Counted from the first letter of the stretch, positions 23,959-35,759 are shown. The stretch: DNA of 64,000 bases from Chrysaora quinquecirrha (GCA_014526335.1 JACTAT010000012.1:1025318-1089317); one strand, 5' to 3'. Notes: a model not told the origin generated them from the letters alone. Numbers and translations are program-made.

Positions 23959-24551
23959 GTTAGATCACCAATGTGTGATGCTAACTAAAGTTGCGTGAGT
24001 TCTTATTAAATTGAATACAGTATGACAAATGAACAGCAATGGAAATCTACACTTACAGACTCTTGAAACTTCGGACTCTCTTCGGGAATATTTGAATTGC
24101 GAGCGGCAGCGGCAGATCAGACAACACGGAAAGAACGTAAAAGCTTCTTCAACAAATATTAACCAATGAACAATATTCGATACTTCTTTTAATAAATTCT
24201 ATACGTTTCAAACTTCCAATAAAAATTTTTATAACAAAACGAAAAGAAGATCTCCCCTAAAACCCATGAAAACCTACGTTATATACCCTTACGGCAATGC
24301 CCCATTATGATTAACTTTAACCAATAGGATACGTTACAAATGTTGTCCAAATAGAGAGTTCTTCGTGTTCATTCATTAAACAATGAAAATCTAAGATATG
24401 TAAATTTACTAAATATTTACTAGTTATTATTTCACATGCTAGTTCTACTGCAAGTTTATTAGTGAAAATGTTCACATGATGTTCCTCGTGGAAACTTCGC
24501 GATCTTCTTGACTTAGGTCTGCGGAACGAACGCAGGAACGCAGAAACGCAG

Positions 24552-24592
24552 GAACACAGGAATAACAGCAATAACAGCAATAACAGCAATGA
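24552..24592. repeat. AATAACAGC microsatellite
   Basis: About four tandem copies of AATAACAGC follow a CGCAGGAACGCAGAAACGCA run at 24529-24550. The repeats create the leucine-rich minus frame at 24317-24589, which I do not consider a gene. Confidence 0.7.
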
Positions 24593-24769
24593 TAACTGTG
24601 GAGTTAAGTTTTGTTGAATGTTGATTCGGCGTGGTTGTACGGTTTGTACTGGAGCAGCAGCAGGCTGTTGTATGTGATTAGGTTGTTAGACTTGATTTGT
24701 TTTATTATTTCCAATCTCTTCTGTTAAGGGACAGAGTTTCCTTGTTCCTGGCTCTGGCAGGGTGGTATC

Positions 24770-25420
24770 TGTGGCTGAAATAAACCCTTCATGCGCGATG
24801 GTGGCTGGTAGGCATCTAAGCAATTTCTACCGATATGACCAACTTTATAGAATTTGTTACCAATTGGCTGGCCATCTTTTGTACGTAAATTACGGCCACG
24901 GGAATTTCCAAAATTGTGACGAAATCTCCCTCTTTGGGGTTGCCGTTGTTGTTCAATGTAGCATTTTGAAGAGCAGCAACAAGGGTTTGGATATCGGTTG
25001 AGGCGGTAGGTTCTTGCCTGAAATCGTTAGAAATTGATTGGACTGGCAAAATCTCTCGGAGGCGTTTTATTGGCTTTGCTGCGATGGAAAATAAGTTTAA
25101 ATTTTCAGCTTCCATCTTTCCAACTTCTTTTGCATTTTTCTCGACAACAGATTGTGCGGTTGAAGCAACTTTGACAATGTCCTTCACCTCATGGGTTCTT
25201 GACGCCAACCCTTGATCATTTTCAGATACTTCTTTGGTGGTGTTTTTGTTTTGACTTTCTCTTGGACTAGCATTTCCAGCCACATGTGGAAAGAACGAAT
25301 AAACATTCTTCCGTCAATATTTGGCAACATGGCCTACTCGAAGACAGCAAATACACACAGGTTGTCCGTCAGTGGTTCGCAAATTTCTGGGGCAGTCAAT
25401 TTCTTTCGCTTGCCTGAATC
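24770..25420 (-). pseudogene. Retroelement Gag relic with two CCHC zinc knuckles
   Basis: The first knuckle near 25370-25320 reads VCICCLRVGHVAKY: C-x2-C-x4-H-x4, with the last Cys replaced by Tyr and a stop just after. An open 110-codon segment follows (VAGNASPRESQNKN..., about 25280 to 24950), rich in Lys/Glu/Asn. After a frameshift near 24930 comes RNLRTKDGQPIGNKFYKVGH, then IGRNC, near 24885-24810. Here the first two zinc-binding Cys positions are Gly and Phe, each explained by one base change. Both knuckles are preceded by RNLRT.DGQP, so they are duplicates. Zinc knuckles in Gag bind element RNA. The relic lies just downstream of an LTR-type junction at 25474-25492. Damage is extensive. 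Confidence 0.6.
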
Positions 25421-25473
25421 TCCATTATAATTATTTGTTCGCCTCTTTGTTTTCAGTCAGCTTGCTATCCTTT

Positions 25474-25492
25474 TCTAACACGGGGCACAAAT
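25474..25492 (-). promoter_or_regulatory. Second candidate LTR end and primer-binding site
   Basis: On the minus strand CGTCTTTACA is followed by TTTGTGCCCCGTGTTAG, closely resembling the junction at 23938-23958 (TTTGGTGCCCAGTGTGAGG). The LTR interiors share GTTGCG.GAGTTC next to the end. The outer border, beyond 25800, was not resolved. Confidence 0.4.
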
Positions 25493-25899
25493 GTAAAGAC
25501 GACTTTCTACAAGTTGCGGGAGTTCCGTTAGTCAGTAGAACAACAGCCAAAATTCACTTGTTTTATTTGATTTTTCATTCAAGAACACCAAAGATTAGAA
25601 AATACGAAAGTTCGACGACGACTACAATCCAACGACTCGACAAATTCGGCTTCATGTTCCTAAGCTTCTTCGTCCCATAAACTCTTTAAAACGCTTTCAT
25701 ATCAAAACTGAATTATCCTTACAATATTACGAGTACGAGTGAATCACGACAAACGGCAAAGAGTAACGGCTACCAACTAACTGGAACTGACTAGAAAACA
25801 ACAAGTTATGTAAACAGAACAAAGGAGTGCCGCAAAAAGGTGTTGCTCTGACACTGATGTTAACCTAAATCACATGACTGTCAAATAAACAAACAAGTT

Positions 25900-27300
25900 T
25901 TAACAAACAAGTCAAAGTCCATTGTCCACTATGAATAACCGGAACATAGAAACTCTGTCCGTTAACACTTCCCTGATCAAGGCTCTAAATTTTTCAATCG
26001 TAAAAGGGCTGGCTGTCTGGAGATTGTACATCCTCATGATTGTGATTATTCTTCGAATACAAATACGAAATTTTACGTGAGACCAATGTGTCTTTTTTCC
26101 AAGTTGTACACGATCTAGTATCCTTTCACAACGCTGTTTCCAATAATATATCATTCATGAGAGAATATTCTCTAGATGGCCTGTTTGGCCAGACCACACG
26201 ATGAATGAGTTGAGAGAAGTTGGTTGGAGTACTCAAGTTGATAAAAACTCGTGACCTGAGCGTGAATGACCATTTACGCATGCGTAGAACCTTCCAATGC
26301 TCCATGAAAGGATTTGATTTGCTGAATCTAGAGCATGGCAGACAAGCTTCATTGCAACCATCTTGTTTAAATTCAACTTGAATATTTGTACACCACACTA
26401 AACCAACAACTTTTTCAGCCTCTTGATTTTATGGATGTCTTAGCATTTGTTTTCTTCCCGAACATCATTTGTTTTTGTCAGATTCTCGAGTTTCAGCTCA
26501 TCGACTTTGACTAAGATTGTGTTAATTTGATCTTGAATTTTTTTCAATGAAGAGGCTTCTGTTTCTTTTGTCGTCGATTCTCGTGGGCCACACCCCACTG
26601 TTGTTGATTGTACCAGCGTTCTCCGCTTTGTTGCTGTTTTTTGCCGATTTTGGATTTGCTGAAATACTGGCCAATGTCACTTGCATTTTCCGGAATATTC
26701 GTAGCAAGGGCAGAAAGGGATGGAATTTCTGTGATATGCTCGTCAGTATGTGTTTTTTTTTCTACCGAATTGGACTCCGAAAGAACTGGTTCTTCATGTC
26801 CAGGAGGAGGTGTTACTTTAAGTGTTTCATCTTCTTCTGCCTCCGTTGTATGTTCGGGAATGGGCAACTGCGATGAATTTGATTCTTTTCTTTTTGTTTT
26901 CATTGTTTCTTGGATGCAAACGTGGTTTATTGGAAGTTTCATTTTGCCACAATTTTTAAGTCGTTCCTCGCCATGTTCTGTTTCCTGTGACGCGCCTCAT
27001 ACAAAGCTGTTCCTCATGCTAAGACTTGATTACAGACAAGGCAAACATGCGGATTATTTGATCTTGTTTTGGTTTTTTCTCTCCTTGCGGTTCGTCAGCA
27101 CTGCTTTTTCTACCAAGAATATATTTCGCCTCAACATAACGTACTTCATGATGAGGCTCAACAATAATAAAGGTTTTCATATATAAAAATAGTGCACCAA
27201 ACAGCCTTAAAATTTCAAAAGTGTCTAAAAATGAATAATTATGTAACAACGTATTTACCTCTTCTGTCATTGTTGTGAAACTTCTAAAAGCAAAGCTATT
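25900..27300 (-). pseudogene. Weak coding relics, one with a Cys/His cluster
   Basis: The best frame (26942 to 26544) starts MKLPINHVCIQETMKTKRKE and is rich in Glu/Ser/Thr. Near 27040-26960 a shifted frame reads CLVCNQVL..GTALYEARHR, a possible degenerate C2H2-like finger. Another frame at 26398-26126 is protein-like but unrecognised. These could be exons or frameshifted parts of one minus-strand gene. The evidence is weak, and I assign no function. Confidence 0.25.
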
Positions 27301-27715
27301 TGACGCAATATGTGTGTTGTCAGTCGAATACTAACAGTGTGGTTTGTTTTCAAATCGTTCGAGAAATGATGATGGGTGCCTTTTCGGAATAGGCAGATCA
27401 GTTTGAATGTTTTGTATTAAATCAACTCTTTTTAAACCAGTGATTTCATTTCAAGATGATTGAGGTTCTTTTGTTTTCTTCAAATCTCTTTCTGATCTTG
27501 CTTACTCAATGCTTTCTACTTTTTTGCCTTTCTGTTTTTCGAAGCTCGCATCTTCTGAGCATAGAATCTGAAGAACTGTGCTTGAAACGAGTTTACTCAC
27601 GTATTCTCAGATTTGTCATGAGTTGTGTTTCATCCCTGCATCTAGGCTCAAGCTACTTCCTTTTCTGCGAATGCTCTGGACAGGAAAACCATATTCTTGT
27701 TCATATTCACAGTAA

Positions 27716-27850
27716 AGGTTCCTTGTGATAAAGCACTTTCTTCTTTCAAATTGCCAGCTTTTACTTGGCTGTACATATTTGCCCTAATCTGTGTATACTT
27801 TGGTGTTGCTTCTTGTATGTTCTCGTTTTTTTCTTTTCTTTTTGCAGCCC
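27716..27850 (-). repeat. Coding repeat family Y, copy 1
   Basis: This segment matches 37805-37998 (copy 2). Shared strings include CCAGCTTTT.CTT, ATATTT.CCCTAATCT.TGTAT and CTTTGGT.TTGCTTCTTGT. On the minus strand it reads ENIQEATPKYTQIRANMYSQ, matching NKQEAIPKDTKIRENMHSHL in copy 2, so coding similarity is kept. Copy 2 has about 60 extra bases in the middle. The protein is not recognised. Confidence 0.45.
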
Positions 27851-27899
27851 GGGGCTGGCGGCACCCAGAATGGTGTTGGGGATGTGAGGCGGATTAATA

Positions 27900-28570
27900 A
27901 GCTGCTCCACCCATAAACGGGAGCCAAGTTCCAGAAACTGACCAAAAATGGGCGCTCAGTTCGAAAACGTTCGAAAACAGGGGATTTTTAAAGCTATGTT
28001 TTTCACAGCTTTAAAAGAGTTGGACCACATCAGCTGGAAACAGATCATGGCCTCCAAATACCAGCACAGCACTGATATCTCAACAAAAATAAGGAATCAT
28101 TGATACTTTTCACAATCATACCTACTATAGTACTAAAGAAGTTTACAAAAAAAATCCTCGAAGCATATATTTACACTCTTTACACACAATTAAAGGTGGA
28201 TTGGCTAAGTTTCATTAGGTTGGTTGGTTTGTGATGTGCGTTCGTTGGTTTAGAACTTAACTATTGTCTGCTAGGCTAACTTTGAAATAATTCTTGATAA
28301 GAGGGTGTTGCATGGGCTGTAAGAGCTCCAATACAAATCGTAGTAGGGGAAGTCCTTATATATGATTCTGAAAATGTAAAGCTTGGCCAACAGTCTAGGC
28401 CTACAAAAGGGCCATAAGGGGATATCTACTTATCTATAGCAGTAGGATTTAGGAAACCACTCAGGTAAACTGAACCTTGTTCTATTGGCTTTTTCATTAA
28501 CCAACCTCATCTCACTCACTTCAACCCTGTCTTCCATGTTTGTATATTGCAGTGGTCATTAAAAAGAGGA
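27900..28570. other. Non-coding stretch
   Basis: I see no credible frame and no repeats with the rest of the window. Confidence 0.35.
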
Positions 28571-28577
28571 CTCATTA

Positions 28578-29902
28578 CTATATCCTTCTCATATGCGAAA
28601 GGTTGTTCCAAACATCAAAGGTTGAATAATTGTGCCTGCCTTGAACCCAACTGCTCAGAGTACTAAATATGCCCTCACAGCAGTTGGTACCCATAATATC
28701 AAGAGGACATCCACAGTCTGTATAATTATCTCTGAAATAAGAGATTACATTTACAACTGCATAGCAGGACACAATGATGTCTTGGCATGATTGTTGGCTT
28801 ATAAAGTTGTCTCTTATACTGAAACCTTTATTTTTTGTGTTGTAATTCCTCCATATTGCCCAAAAGTTAACAACGGTGCTTGCTAACGCAATTCGCTTTT
28901 TCAGAGGGCAAAACGGGAATAAAAAATATTTCCAGATAAGTCCACACAATTACCATATAGACATAACTGCCAAGTGTAGATCTTTCTTGACCAGACAAGA
29001 ACATCTCAAGAAGAAGATCTCGGACACAAATGAATATGAGTCTGAGCTGAACGCCAATCTTAGGGGTCTTTTTGAAGCATGTCGGGGTCAAATTAAGACC
29101 GTGGGCTGCCCACTTCTGTTAGAGCATTCTTATGTTATTCATATGGGCGAAGAAACCGCCACAAAATTTTAGTCGCATGATTGATCTGACGGATGAACAT
29201 TTTATGGTTGTGAATCATATCCATATCAGTTATTCCTCGAATTATTGCACCACTACCAAGATGGTCTTTCATACAAGTTACAACGAACCCCTCTTCTACT
29301 AATAATGGTTGATATCTTTCTTGTTCCTTAGATTTTCCACTCTGTATCATCCATTTTCTTCGTCTGGAATCACCATCTGATACATGCCCTATTATTGGGC
29401 CAATTTTCTTCTCAAACTCCAAAGCTGTTAGCTGTTGCAATCTGTCCCATTGAGACTTGACTTCTTCGTGTGTAAACTTATTGCATGTGCATTGAATCAC
29501 TGCCTTTTCACTTCTTGAGAACTACTCATTTTCGAATTTTTTTGAATTAACGGACGATGCCTTGGTCTTCCTGCAACCAAGACATCTCAATGCCAGCCCT
29601 TCGATCGCACCATTGTATATAGGTTACCTGCAGGTCACATCGCATGTCGGACAAAGCACATCTCTTGCGAGCAGTCCATTCTCTCTTGTCCTATCCCTAC
29701 TCTGTTGTCTCTTGTTCACTGGATGCTTGCTACCTCTAAGCATGCAGAACAACCAAACACCGTAATCTGAAGATTCGAGTTTAGGCCATGCCATCGATTC
29801 AAAACTTTCTATAGCACTGTCTATGAACTCTTGAGTGTTGCCAATATTGCTAATTGGCTGCAAAAGGAGTGCTGTAATAATGAATTCTTCTAATCCGGCC
29901 AC
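28578..29902 (-). pseudogene. Relic of a multi-copy protein family with SDGDSRRRK motif
   Basis: Going down the minus strand, 29902-29624 reads WPKLESSDYGVWLFCMLRGS. 29500-29135 contains CTCNKFTHEEVKSQWDRLQQ, EFEKKIGPIIGHVSDGDSRR and RGITDMDMIHNHKMFIRQIN. 28949-28578 contains SCQDIIVSCYAVVNVISYFR and CPLDIMGTNCCEGIFSTLSS. The order 'GH.SDGD.RRR.....', '.D.D.IHN.KK......', 'C.LDI..SC......I......CPL...GS...E.FFS' is familiar to me from large uncharacterised families in cnidarian and other invertebrate genomes, possibly transposon-derived. Frame changes separate the blocks, so it is broken. I cannot state a biochemical role. Confidence 0.45.
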
Positions 29903-30182
29903 AAATCCTACAAATTGTATACCAAAATATCAAAGCATTCTGCAGGTCTGGCTTACCATTACATCCGACCATAGCCATACATAAGAAAACCTCATTTCCC
30001 ATCGCCCAATTAGGGGGACAATACTTTTTTGAAAGTTTGCCCAGATAAATATCAATGGCTTGTCATGATTAGCGGTGGCTATCGTGTCTAATACAACGAA
30101 AAGGAGATTGCCTTTTGCAAGTCATTGTTTTGCACTTTAAATTAGCATTAACACTACATGTGCACGCTGAATCCTGAAATTA

Positions 30183-30310
30183 AAATTTGGCGACACTGGT
30201 AAGAGCGTGAAGGATTTCAGAACTTTGTTTTCAGAACTTTGTGTAGATTTAATCAATTTTTTGTAACAGAGGACATTGTACTAGAGACTGTCATTGTACT
30301 ATTTACTCCA
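30183..30310. repeat. Dispersed repeat shared with 12.1 kb
   Basis: This copy matches 12050-12190 in the same orientation, with AATTTGGCGACACTGGTAAG and TTTCAGAACTTTGTTTTCAG as the best-kept strings. It has small insertions relative to the other copy. Its family is unknown. Confidence 0.5.
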
Positions 30311-30319
30311 AAGAACAAA

Positions 30320-31340
30320 CAAAATTTTTAAACTTCCAAAAATTATGTTACGAATATCATCTCATATCATCTTGCATTAAGAATTTGGAGTTATATTATA
30401 ATAACAACACATTGAAAAACCAAAGCATATCAAAATCGGTAAAGATTACTTCAGTATGTTAAAAAGAAAGATAGAAGATAAATGAAAACTGGGAAAGGTA
30501 ATTGCAAAGCTGAAAGGGATAAATTAAGATTATGCTTCATGATGCTTTCTCCTTCTCTTTTGAGGCTTGCAAATTTTATTTTGCCGGGCCAAAACTTCCA
30601 CCAGCCGCTCGTTTAGCCGCATTTTTTACGATTTCTTTGATTTTCTGTTGTTCGGGAGGTTATTTTCCAAAATATCAATGCTGTATAGTGTGGTGTGTAT
30701 TTTCCTTTATCATTTTATTCTCCCAACTGAACTAACTTTCTATCCAGAAACTTTCGTACCCTAAAACAACTTTTTTAAACTTAATCTGACATTTAAGAGC
30801 TTCTAGCTTTTTTTACAGTTCTTGAGTCCTTTCTCCACTGCTTCTTTGTCAACCACAAACCACCATATCTATCGATTTCTTTGCTGACCATCTCTTTTTC
30901 TCCCCAGACTTCACTGTTCTTTAATTTCCTCTTCAATCTTTTTCTTCTCTGCCATATCCATGTTATTTTTCAATATTTCCTTTTTTCTTTTTCTATGCTT
31001 TTCAATGATTTCACTTTTATTCACAATTTCTTCCAGTTCGCCTGTGTAATAATTCCTGTACATAATATACATATTATGCTACGGCGAATAGTGGTAGCTT
31101 CATCATATTGTGCAAAGTCTCACTAAAAATGTTTGTTGTCAAACAATTCTTTTTCTCTGTTCAGATTTCACTGGAAAGCTGGTGATATTTTCCAGCATCA
31201 AGCTGATCTTTCAAATTGCTTTTTATCATAATATCATAATTGTGCCAGTGCAGCATATAATCTCAAGGCATTGTTGTGTTAAAGCCTCTAATAATGGATC
31301 TTGCGTCACTTCCTTTAATTTTATCCTTTATCATATTATA
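30320..31340. other. Non-coding or weakly coding stretch
   Basis: The plus frames here are T/C-rich by-products. Near 30650-30580 the minus strand reads PPEQQKIKEIVKNAAKRAAG, slightly like the N-terminus of the DIRS-like ORF1 at 17 kb (SEQLKKIQQIV...AATKRAAEEA). It is too short to call. Confidence 0.25.
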
Positions 31341-31764
31341 TAAAACTGGCTTCTAGCAATCAGGTTTGCTGCTCCAACTAGACGATAGGAGACACCTCTT
31401 CTTGCTCATATTCGAATATCAAGTTATTCAAGAAATATGGGTGTTCTTCAAACGTCCTGTTGCGATAGGCTCTGAGAAGCGGTTTGTCTCATCTACCAGA
31501 ACAGTAGGCGCGTTAAGCAAGAAGGACAAGTAATAGTGCATTCCTTGCATGGCACCTGTACTTTTGATTACTTCCTTCATTTATTCTTTGATATTTCTTG
31601 GCTCACGCTTCGGGCAACCGGTAGAGTCCCTAGCTACCAGGCCTCTTTTGATCAACCCATCCGATAACCTTACCTGCTTCGAAGGGCTGGCTCGTCCCCG
31701 ATAAGGTTTCGTAGGCCCAAAAGGCTAGGGCGACCAGCACTTCTCACTCAGGATGCCAAACAAT

Positions 31765-32602
31765 CTAAAGACGGTGCCTGCTACATGAGAAGGTACATCC
31801 ATAAGAGCCCAAATATGTTCTGTTAGTAAGCTTCCATCCATGTGCTGCGTCATCAGAAGAACAGTCGCTGTTGTCTAATTGTGATGTAGCATTCTTAGCA
31901 AGACTGGCTTGTTTCGACAAGATAGATTCTTTCTTATAGCGAAGCAAGCCCCTTATCTTCTCGAGGCGCTTTTCATCCACCGCCCATTTGCTTTCAAAAA
32001 ACCAACGACTTATCTCCCTGAAATTTTCCTTACCTAAAACTAAAGAGGTGCCTTCTGTCTAACCCATCTCTAACGATATTCCAACCAATTTGCCAACGTT
32101 ACTGTTCGTGTTGAACTCTGAGCCTGGTTTAGGTCTTGCCTTGCCAAGACATGGGACGACGGATGGGACAGTCGGCAAAGGAGGACGATATTTTCGATGG
32201 CTCATATCGGTGGCATCTCTGTTGCTGTATGCGTCTGAAAGACAGTTAGAAGAAGATGCGCCGCCGTTTTCTTTGCGAAGGATTGGCGGCGTTTTCCTAT
32301 AATTTGCAAACGATAGGAGATTTTCGTCATCATTAACCGTCAGGTCTGCCCTTGCTGAAAACAGGCTACAGTCTGACGGATTAGTGAGGGAAGAGCTTGG
32401 AATTGGCTTTTGCTGGGTGCCCCAAGCTGTTATTAAAGAGACACGAACTAAGTATTTCAGGTATCGATGCGAAACCGGACCAACAAAATCCCTGGGATCT
32501 CTGTTCAACTAAATGCAGATTTTCTTCGTATGATTTCTCGCATGGCACACTGGTCCCGCGGTCAAAGTGTGCATTGAGAGGCAAGAGACTTGGTGAGCGC
32601 AA
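31765..32602 (-). pseudogene. Unrecognised, nearly open 0.8-kb coding region
   Basis: In one minus frame, about 248 codons run from 32508 to 31765 with a single TAG at 32059-32061. A frame shift near 32510 extends it upstream to Met 32602 (MRSPSLLPLNAHFDRGTSVP). Segments include PRDFVGPVSHRYLKYLVRVS, then a Ser/Pro-rich region (KYRPPLPTVPSVVPC), then past the TAG SLVLGKENFREISRWFFESK and DEKRLEKIRGLLRYKKESIL. It is more G/C-rich than its surroundings and sits inside the insertion that splits family X copy 3. I recognise no domain. It could be a captured gene, an exon set or a young element protein. Confidence 0.4.
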
Positions 32603-32733
32603 ATATTAGTATTCATAACTGGAAAACGACCGGTATGTGATTGGCTATATCTTTGTTTCATTGACGTAACTTGGTCGCACATGGGTGAAAAATGACTGTC
32701 CAACACCTTATCACATGCTCCTCATCATGATCC

Positions 32734-32757
32734 TCATCATCATCATCATCATCATCC
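32734..32757. repeat. (CAT)n microsatellite
   Basis: Eight uninterrupted CAT units, preceded by imperfect CTCATCATGATC units from about 32719. Confidence 0.9.
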
Positions 32758-34621
32758 ATTTATTTAAAGTAGGCTTATTTACAATAAAATAGCTGATTAA
32801 GCTAATTAAGGCCTACTAACTAAAAAAATACGTAATAACTTAGAATTCCACAAATATCTACAATATTAAAGGGAAAAATAATGTCTAGATCATGTTAGAT
32901 ACCCAACCTGTGGTATATATGTTTTACATAACCTACAGTTGCAGTCCTCACCTTTCGTGACATTACTTGCAACTATCTTACCAGCATCTGAAGTGTAACA
33001 AACTTCCATTTCAGCTGCACATTCCCAATAATTGGTCCCCTTCCATGGTCAACTTGAATGGGTGTAAATTGTTCTGTATCGCTATCTTCTGTTTCATGGG
33101 AAATCCTTGAAGGAAGACAAATAAGAATTTATTGCAGGCCTTTATGTCCATATACAGAAGAGTATTGGCGGTGGTTAATTCTGTGTATGAGAAATTTACA
33201 TTTTTTTCGGGGAGGTGCTCGGAAGTTGAAGTATTTCTTTCCAACTTTGTTTTCAACTGAGTATCTTCATCTTTTCTCTCCTTCATCCGCCCTATAAAAA
33301 ATGATATTATGGAGGACTTTCTAATAAACTAAATTTTTGCAGAAGCAGGAATGGGTCACTGCATTCGGGAAGCCGCTCCCCATCCATCCATTGCACACAT
33401 ATATCATTAGAAGCCGCTTTGCAAAAACGAATACGTGCTAAATGTCCGTTTTTCGCTTTCCCAAAAGATAAAACTCACGAGAAATTCTACTGCTAGCTAG
33501 CTAGCGAATTCTAGCAAATTCTACTGTCAGCTAGCTACGATACACTATCTAAAGTTGAATACTCACCAAGTGGGTTATGGTGACGAAGCTTCTTCCACAT
33601 CCATTCCGGACATTCCATAGCTTTGCTTTCACATTCATCATTCTCGAATCTCACGTTGGTGAGTCGAAATCTTCGCTAAGGCCGTCTCTGAAACTCCATA
33701 ATTTTCTATTCTTTTTTGGAAAAATCGATTCTAGGTCATGGAAAGAAACATTCCATGACGCACATATTTCAGCGAAATGCTGTTATACAGGCCTAGTCTA
33801 ACGTCGAACTCGTCCTAGCGCGGAGGGATAGACAACACTATAATCTAAAGGAAGAACTAAAGAGAGCATTATATATGCGAATCGAAGAATATATCGAGTA
33901 AAAAGTTTCACTACTTATAACATCTCCTAAGATGTTACCATAAGTCAGCAGTCAGATAAGAGCAATATATTTCTTTGCGGTTGTTTTACTGCAGTACTTT
34001 TTGCCGCAAAGTAACCTGTCATGGTTACGATTGGTAGTGACAAATTATATCAAAAGTTGAATGATTCAAGTTGAATGTATTTGAACGTTATTTTTCCCTT
34101 ACAACCTTCTTACTCATTTTTAGGTTCAATTTATTTCCGATACCACAGTTTTCAAAAACTAACATGAAAAAAGAACAATGCAAGTTAGTCTTGACTCTGG
34201 AGGTGATATTTTGAAAAACATTTCCTGGGGAGTATTCCTCCAGACCCCTCTTTTAAACTATAAACATTTCTTGATTGGTTTGGGGCCCCTTATTTATATC
34301 CCCCCCTACTGTAAAATCCTTAGTATGCTTTTGACACCGTTATATTCCACTTGTCAAAGACCTCTTGCATAATTAGTTTGAAGTCGATTTGTTCTTTTTA
34401 TTAAAGTGTTCAAAAACTCTGAGCATTCTGATTTTTCCCTAAGATCCACAAGAACAAGGTCCATCCAGTGGGACACACCCCAAGGTAGAAAGAAGAAGTG
34501 GTCAAACCCAAAAACTGCTGCTTGAATGCTCTTGTCTGGTACTGCCCGTCAGCATGCATCTGTGAACGGAATATTGCCATACATATGTAACATAATTTTA
34601 AGCACACTAATAGCTATATTG

Positions 34622-35275
34622 TTATTCAATATGAGGTGTAAAACTACAAATTACTATTTCATACCTCTGAGGAAGTAAAAAGTTGTTTTCTTGCAGAGGA
34701 AAGGCATTGACAAATACATCATAAATTTGATTTGCAAGGTGTTTTCCACTGCCCCCTTGAATTGCTTCACCAGCAACTGAATATTCATAAACTACAGGAG
34801 CGTTAATAAGCATTTGTAAAGCATTATGAACATAGTGACCTAACGTGTATCCCGATGTGGAATCCATTTATCAACTTCAACTGAAAACTGTGTTGACAAT
34901 CCTTTGCTCTTTAAGGTTGTGTGCAAGTATGCAGATGTATGTTTTTGTGCAAAGGTGTATGCAGCCTTGATGATATCCGGAAACTGATTACTGTAAAAGA
35001 ATAAAAACTGTTTCAAGTATCCTGCACAATTTGTATTTTTGTTCAATAATAAAACTACCCATAGTCTGTGAATCTAACCGGCCATGGCCAATTTCTCCAA
35101 CTTCAGCATGACAAAATGATGATAGGGATATCATAGACTCACAGTTGGGAGCTGCAGCCTTCATCCTGCCTACTTCAATCCAAGCGGTAATCAAGTTGTT
35201 GTTCACAGCTGTACTTCTAGGTTGGAGTTTCTTTGTGCGTAACATATGTCGCAGAGCTTTAACATGGAACTGCAT
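34622..35275 (-). pseudogene. Unrecognised gene relic, three blocks
   Basis: Block one (35275 to about 35060) reads AVNNNLITAWIEVGRMKAAA and ISLSSFCHAEVGEIGHGRLD. It then meets ATGGGTAGTTTT, a possible splice donor. After a TTCTTTTACAG acceptor-like string near 34993, block two reads FPDIIKAAYTFAQKHTSAYL and HTTLKSKGLSTQFSVEVDKW. A one-base frame change near 34860 leads into block three, LGHYVHNALQMLINAPVVYE and SGKHLANQIYDVFVNAFPLQ. The text is protein-like throughout. The putative intron does not join the frames cleanly, so I treat it as a broken gene. I recognise no family. Confidence 0.35.
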
Positions 35276-35759
35276 CTCACATGGTCAACATAACAACTAA
35301 GGACAAAATCAAACCATACACCATCCTCCTTGTCTACAGATTCAAGGGCTCAAACCATGTCTGCTTTGAGCCCTTGAATAGTAGTTATGTCTTCTTTTGG
35401 TCATACACGAGTCCCTGTCCCCAGGAATGGTTGACCTAACAAGCAATTGACCTAAGAGCGAAAACTACGAATCATGGAATAAGTCTAACCTTTCCCATTA
35501 TTTCGTCACACGTGCTAACTCCCACACTGCATTGTGGTATTGGTAGTCATTGCACCACCATGTGCTTAATCGGAGACTAATACTGGTTTAAACGATCAGG
35601 AAAGCCTTAGTTCTCTTCAAAATAGTGCCTGGAGATGTGTAAAAAATCTTTTCTTTGAGAATCAATTGTCAATGGAACGGGGGATGATGCCCCTTCCCCA
35701 TCGAAAACTGTGCAAAGCAAAGACAGTGTCTTTGTTTCTACACAATCGAGTAAGGTGTC

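Larger units (their letters stand above)
31343..34330 (-). repeat. Dispersed coding repeat family X, copy 3 (interrupted)
   Basis: 31343-31618 matches 13895-14160. About 33150-33540 matches 14452-14850, including GCTAGCTAGC strings. 33870-34330 matches 15471-15905, including CATCTCCTAAGATGTTACCA and GATTGGTTTGGGGCCCCTTA. The match breaks sharply at 31616-31618 (after CTTCGGGCAA) and resumes near 33150, so about 1.5 kb of unrelated sequence has been inserted or substituted. 33541-33865 is another extra block not present in copy 2. This copy lacks the MITE found in copy 2 and so is its empty site. Confidence 0.6.

Noticed and set aside
24317..24589. 90-codon minus frame with poly-leucine start
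   Set aside because: The leucine run is the translated AATAACAGC microsatellite, and the rest lies in a likely LTR.
30580..30650. Minus-strand text similar to the N-terminus of the DIRS-like ORF1
   Set aside because: Only about 20 residues, low complexity (Lys/Ala), with no continuation.
31619..31745. G/C-rich block resembling part of 5S rRNA on the minus strand
   Set aside because: TCGGATGGGTTGATC and AAGCAGG vaguely recall 5S rRNA, but the rest does not align and no 5S promoter box is convincing.
32059..32061. In-frame TAG read as a recoded or readthrough codon
   Set aside because: A single stop in an unrecognised, frameshifted frame is more simply a disabling mutation. Nothing in the context suggests recoding.
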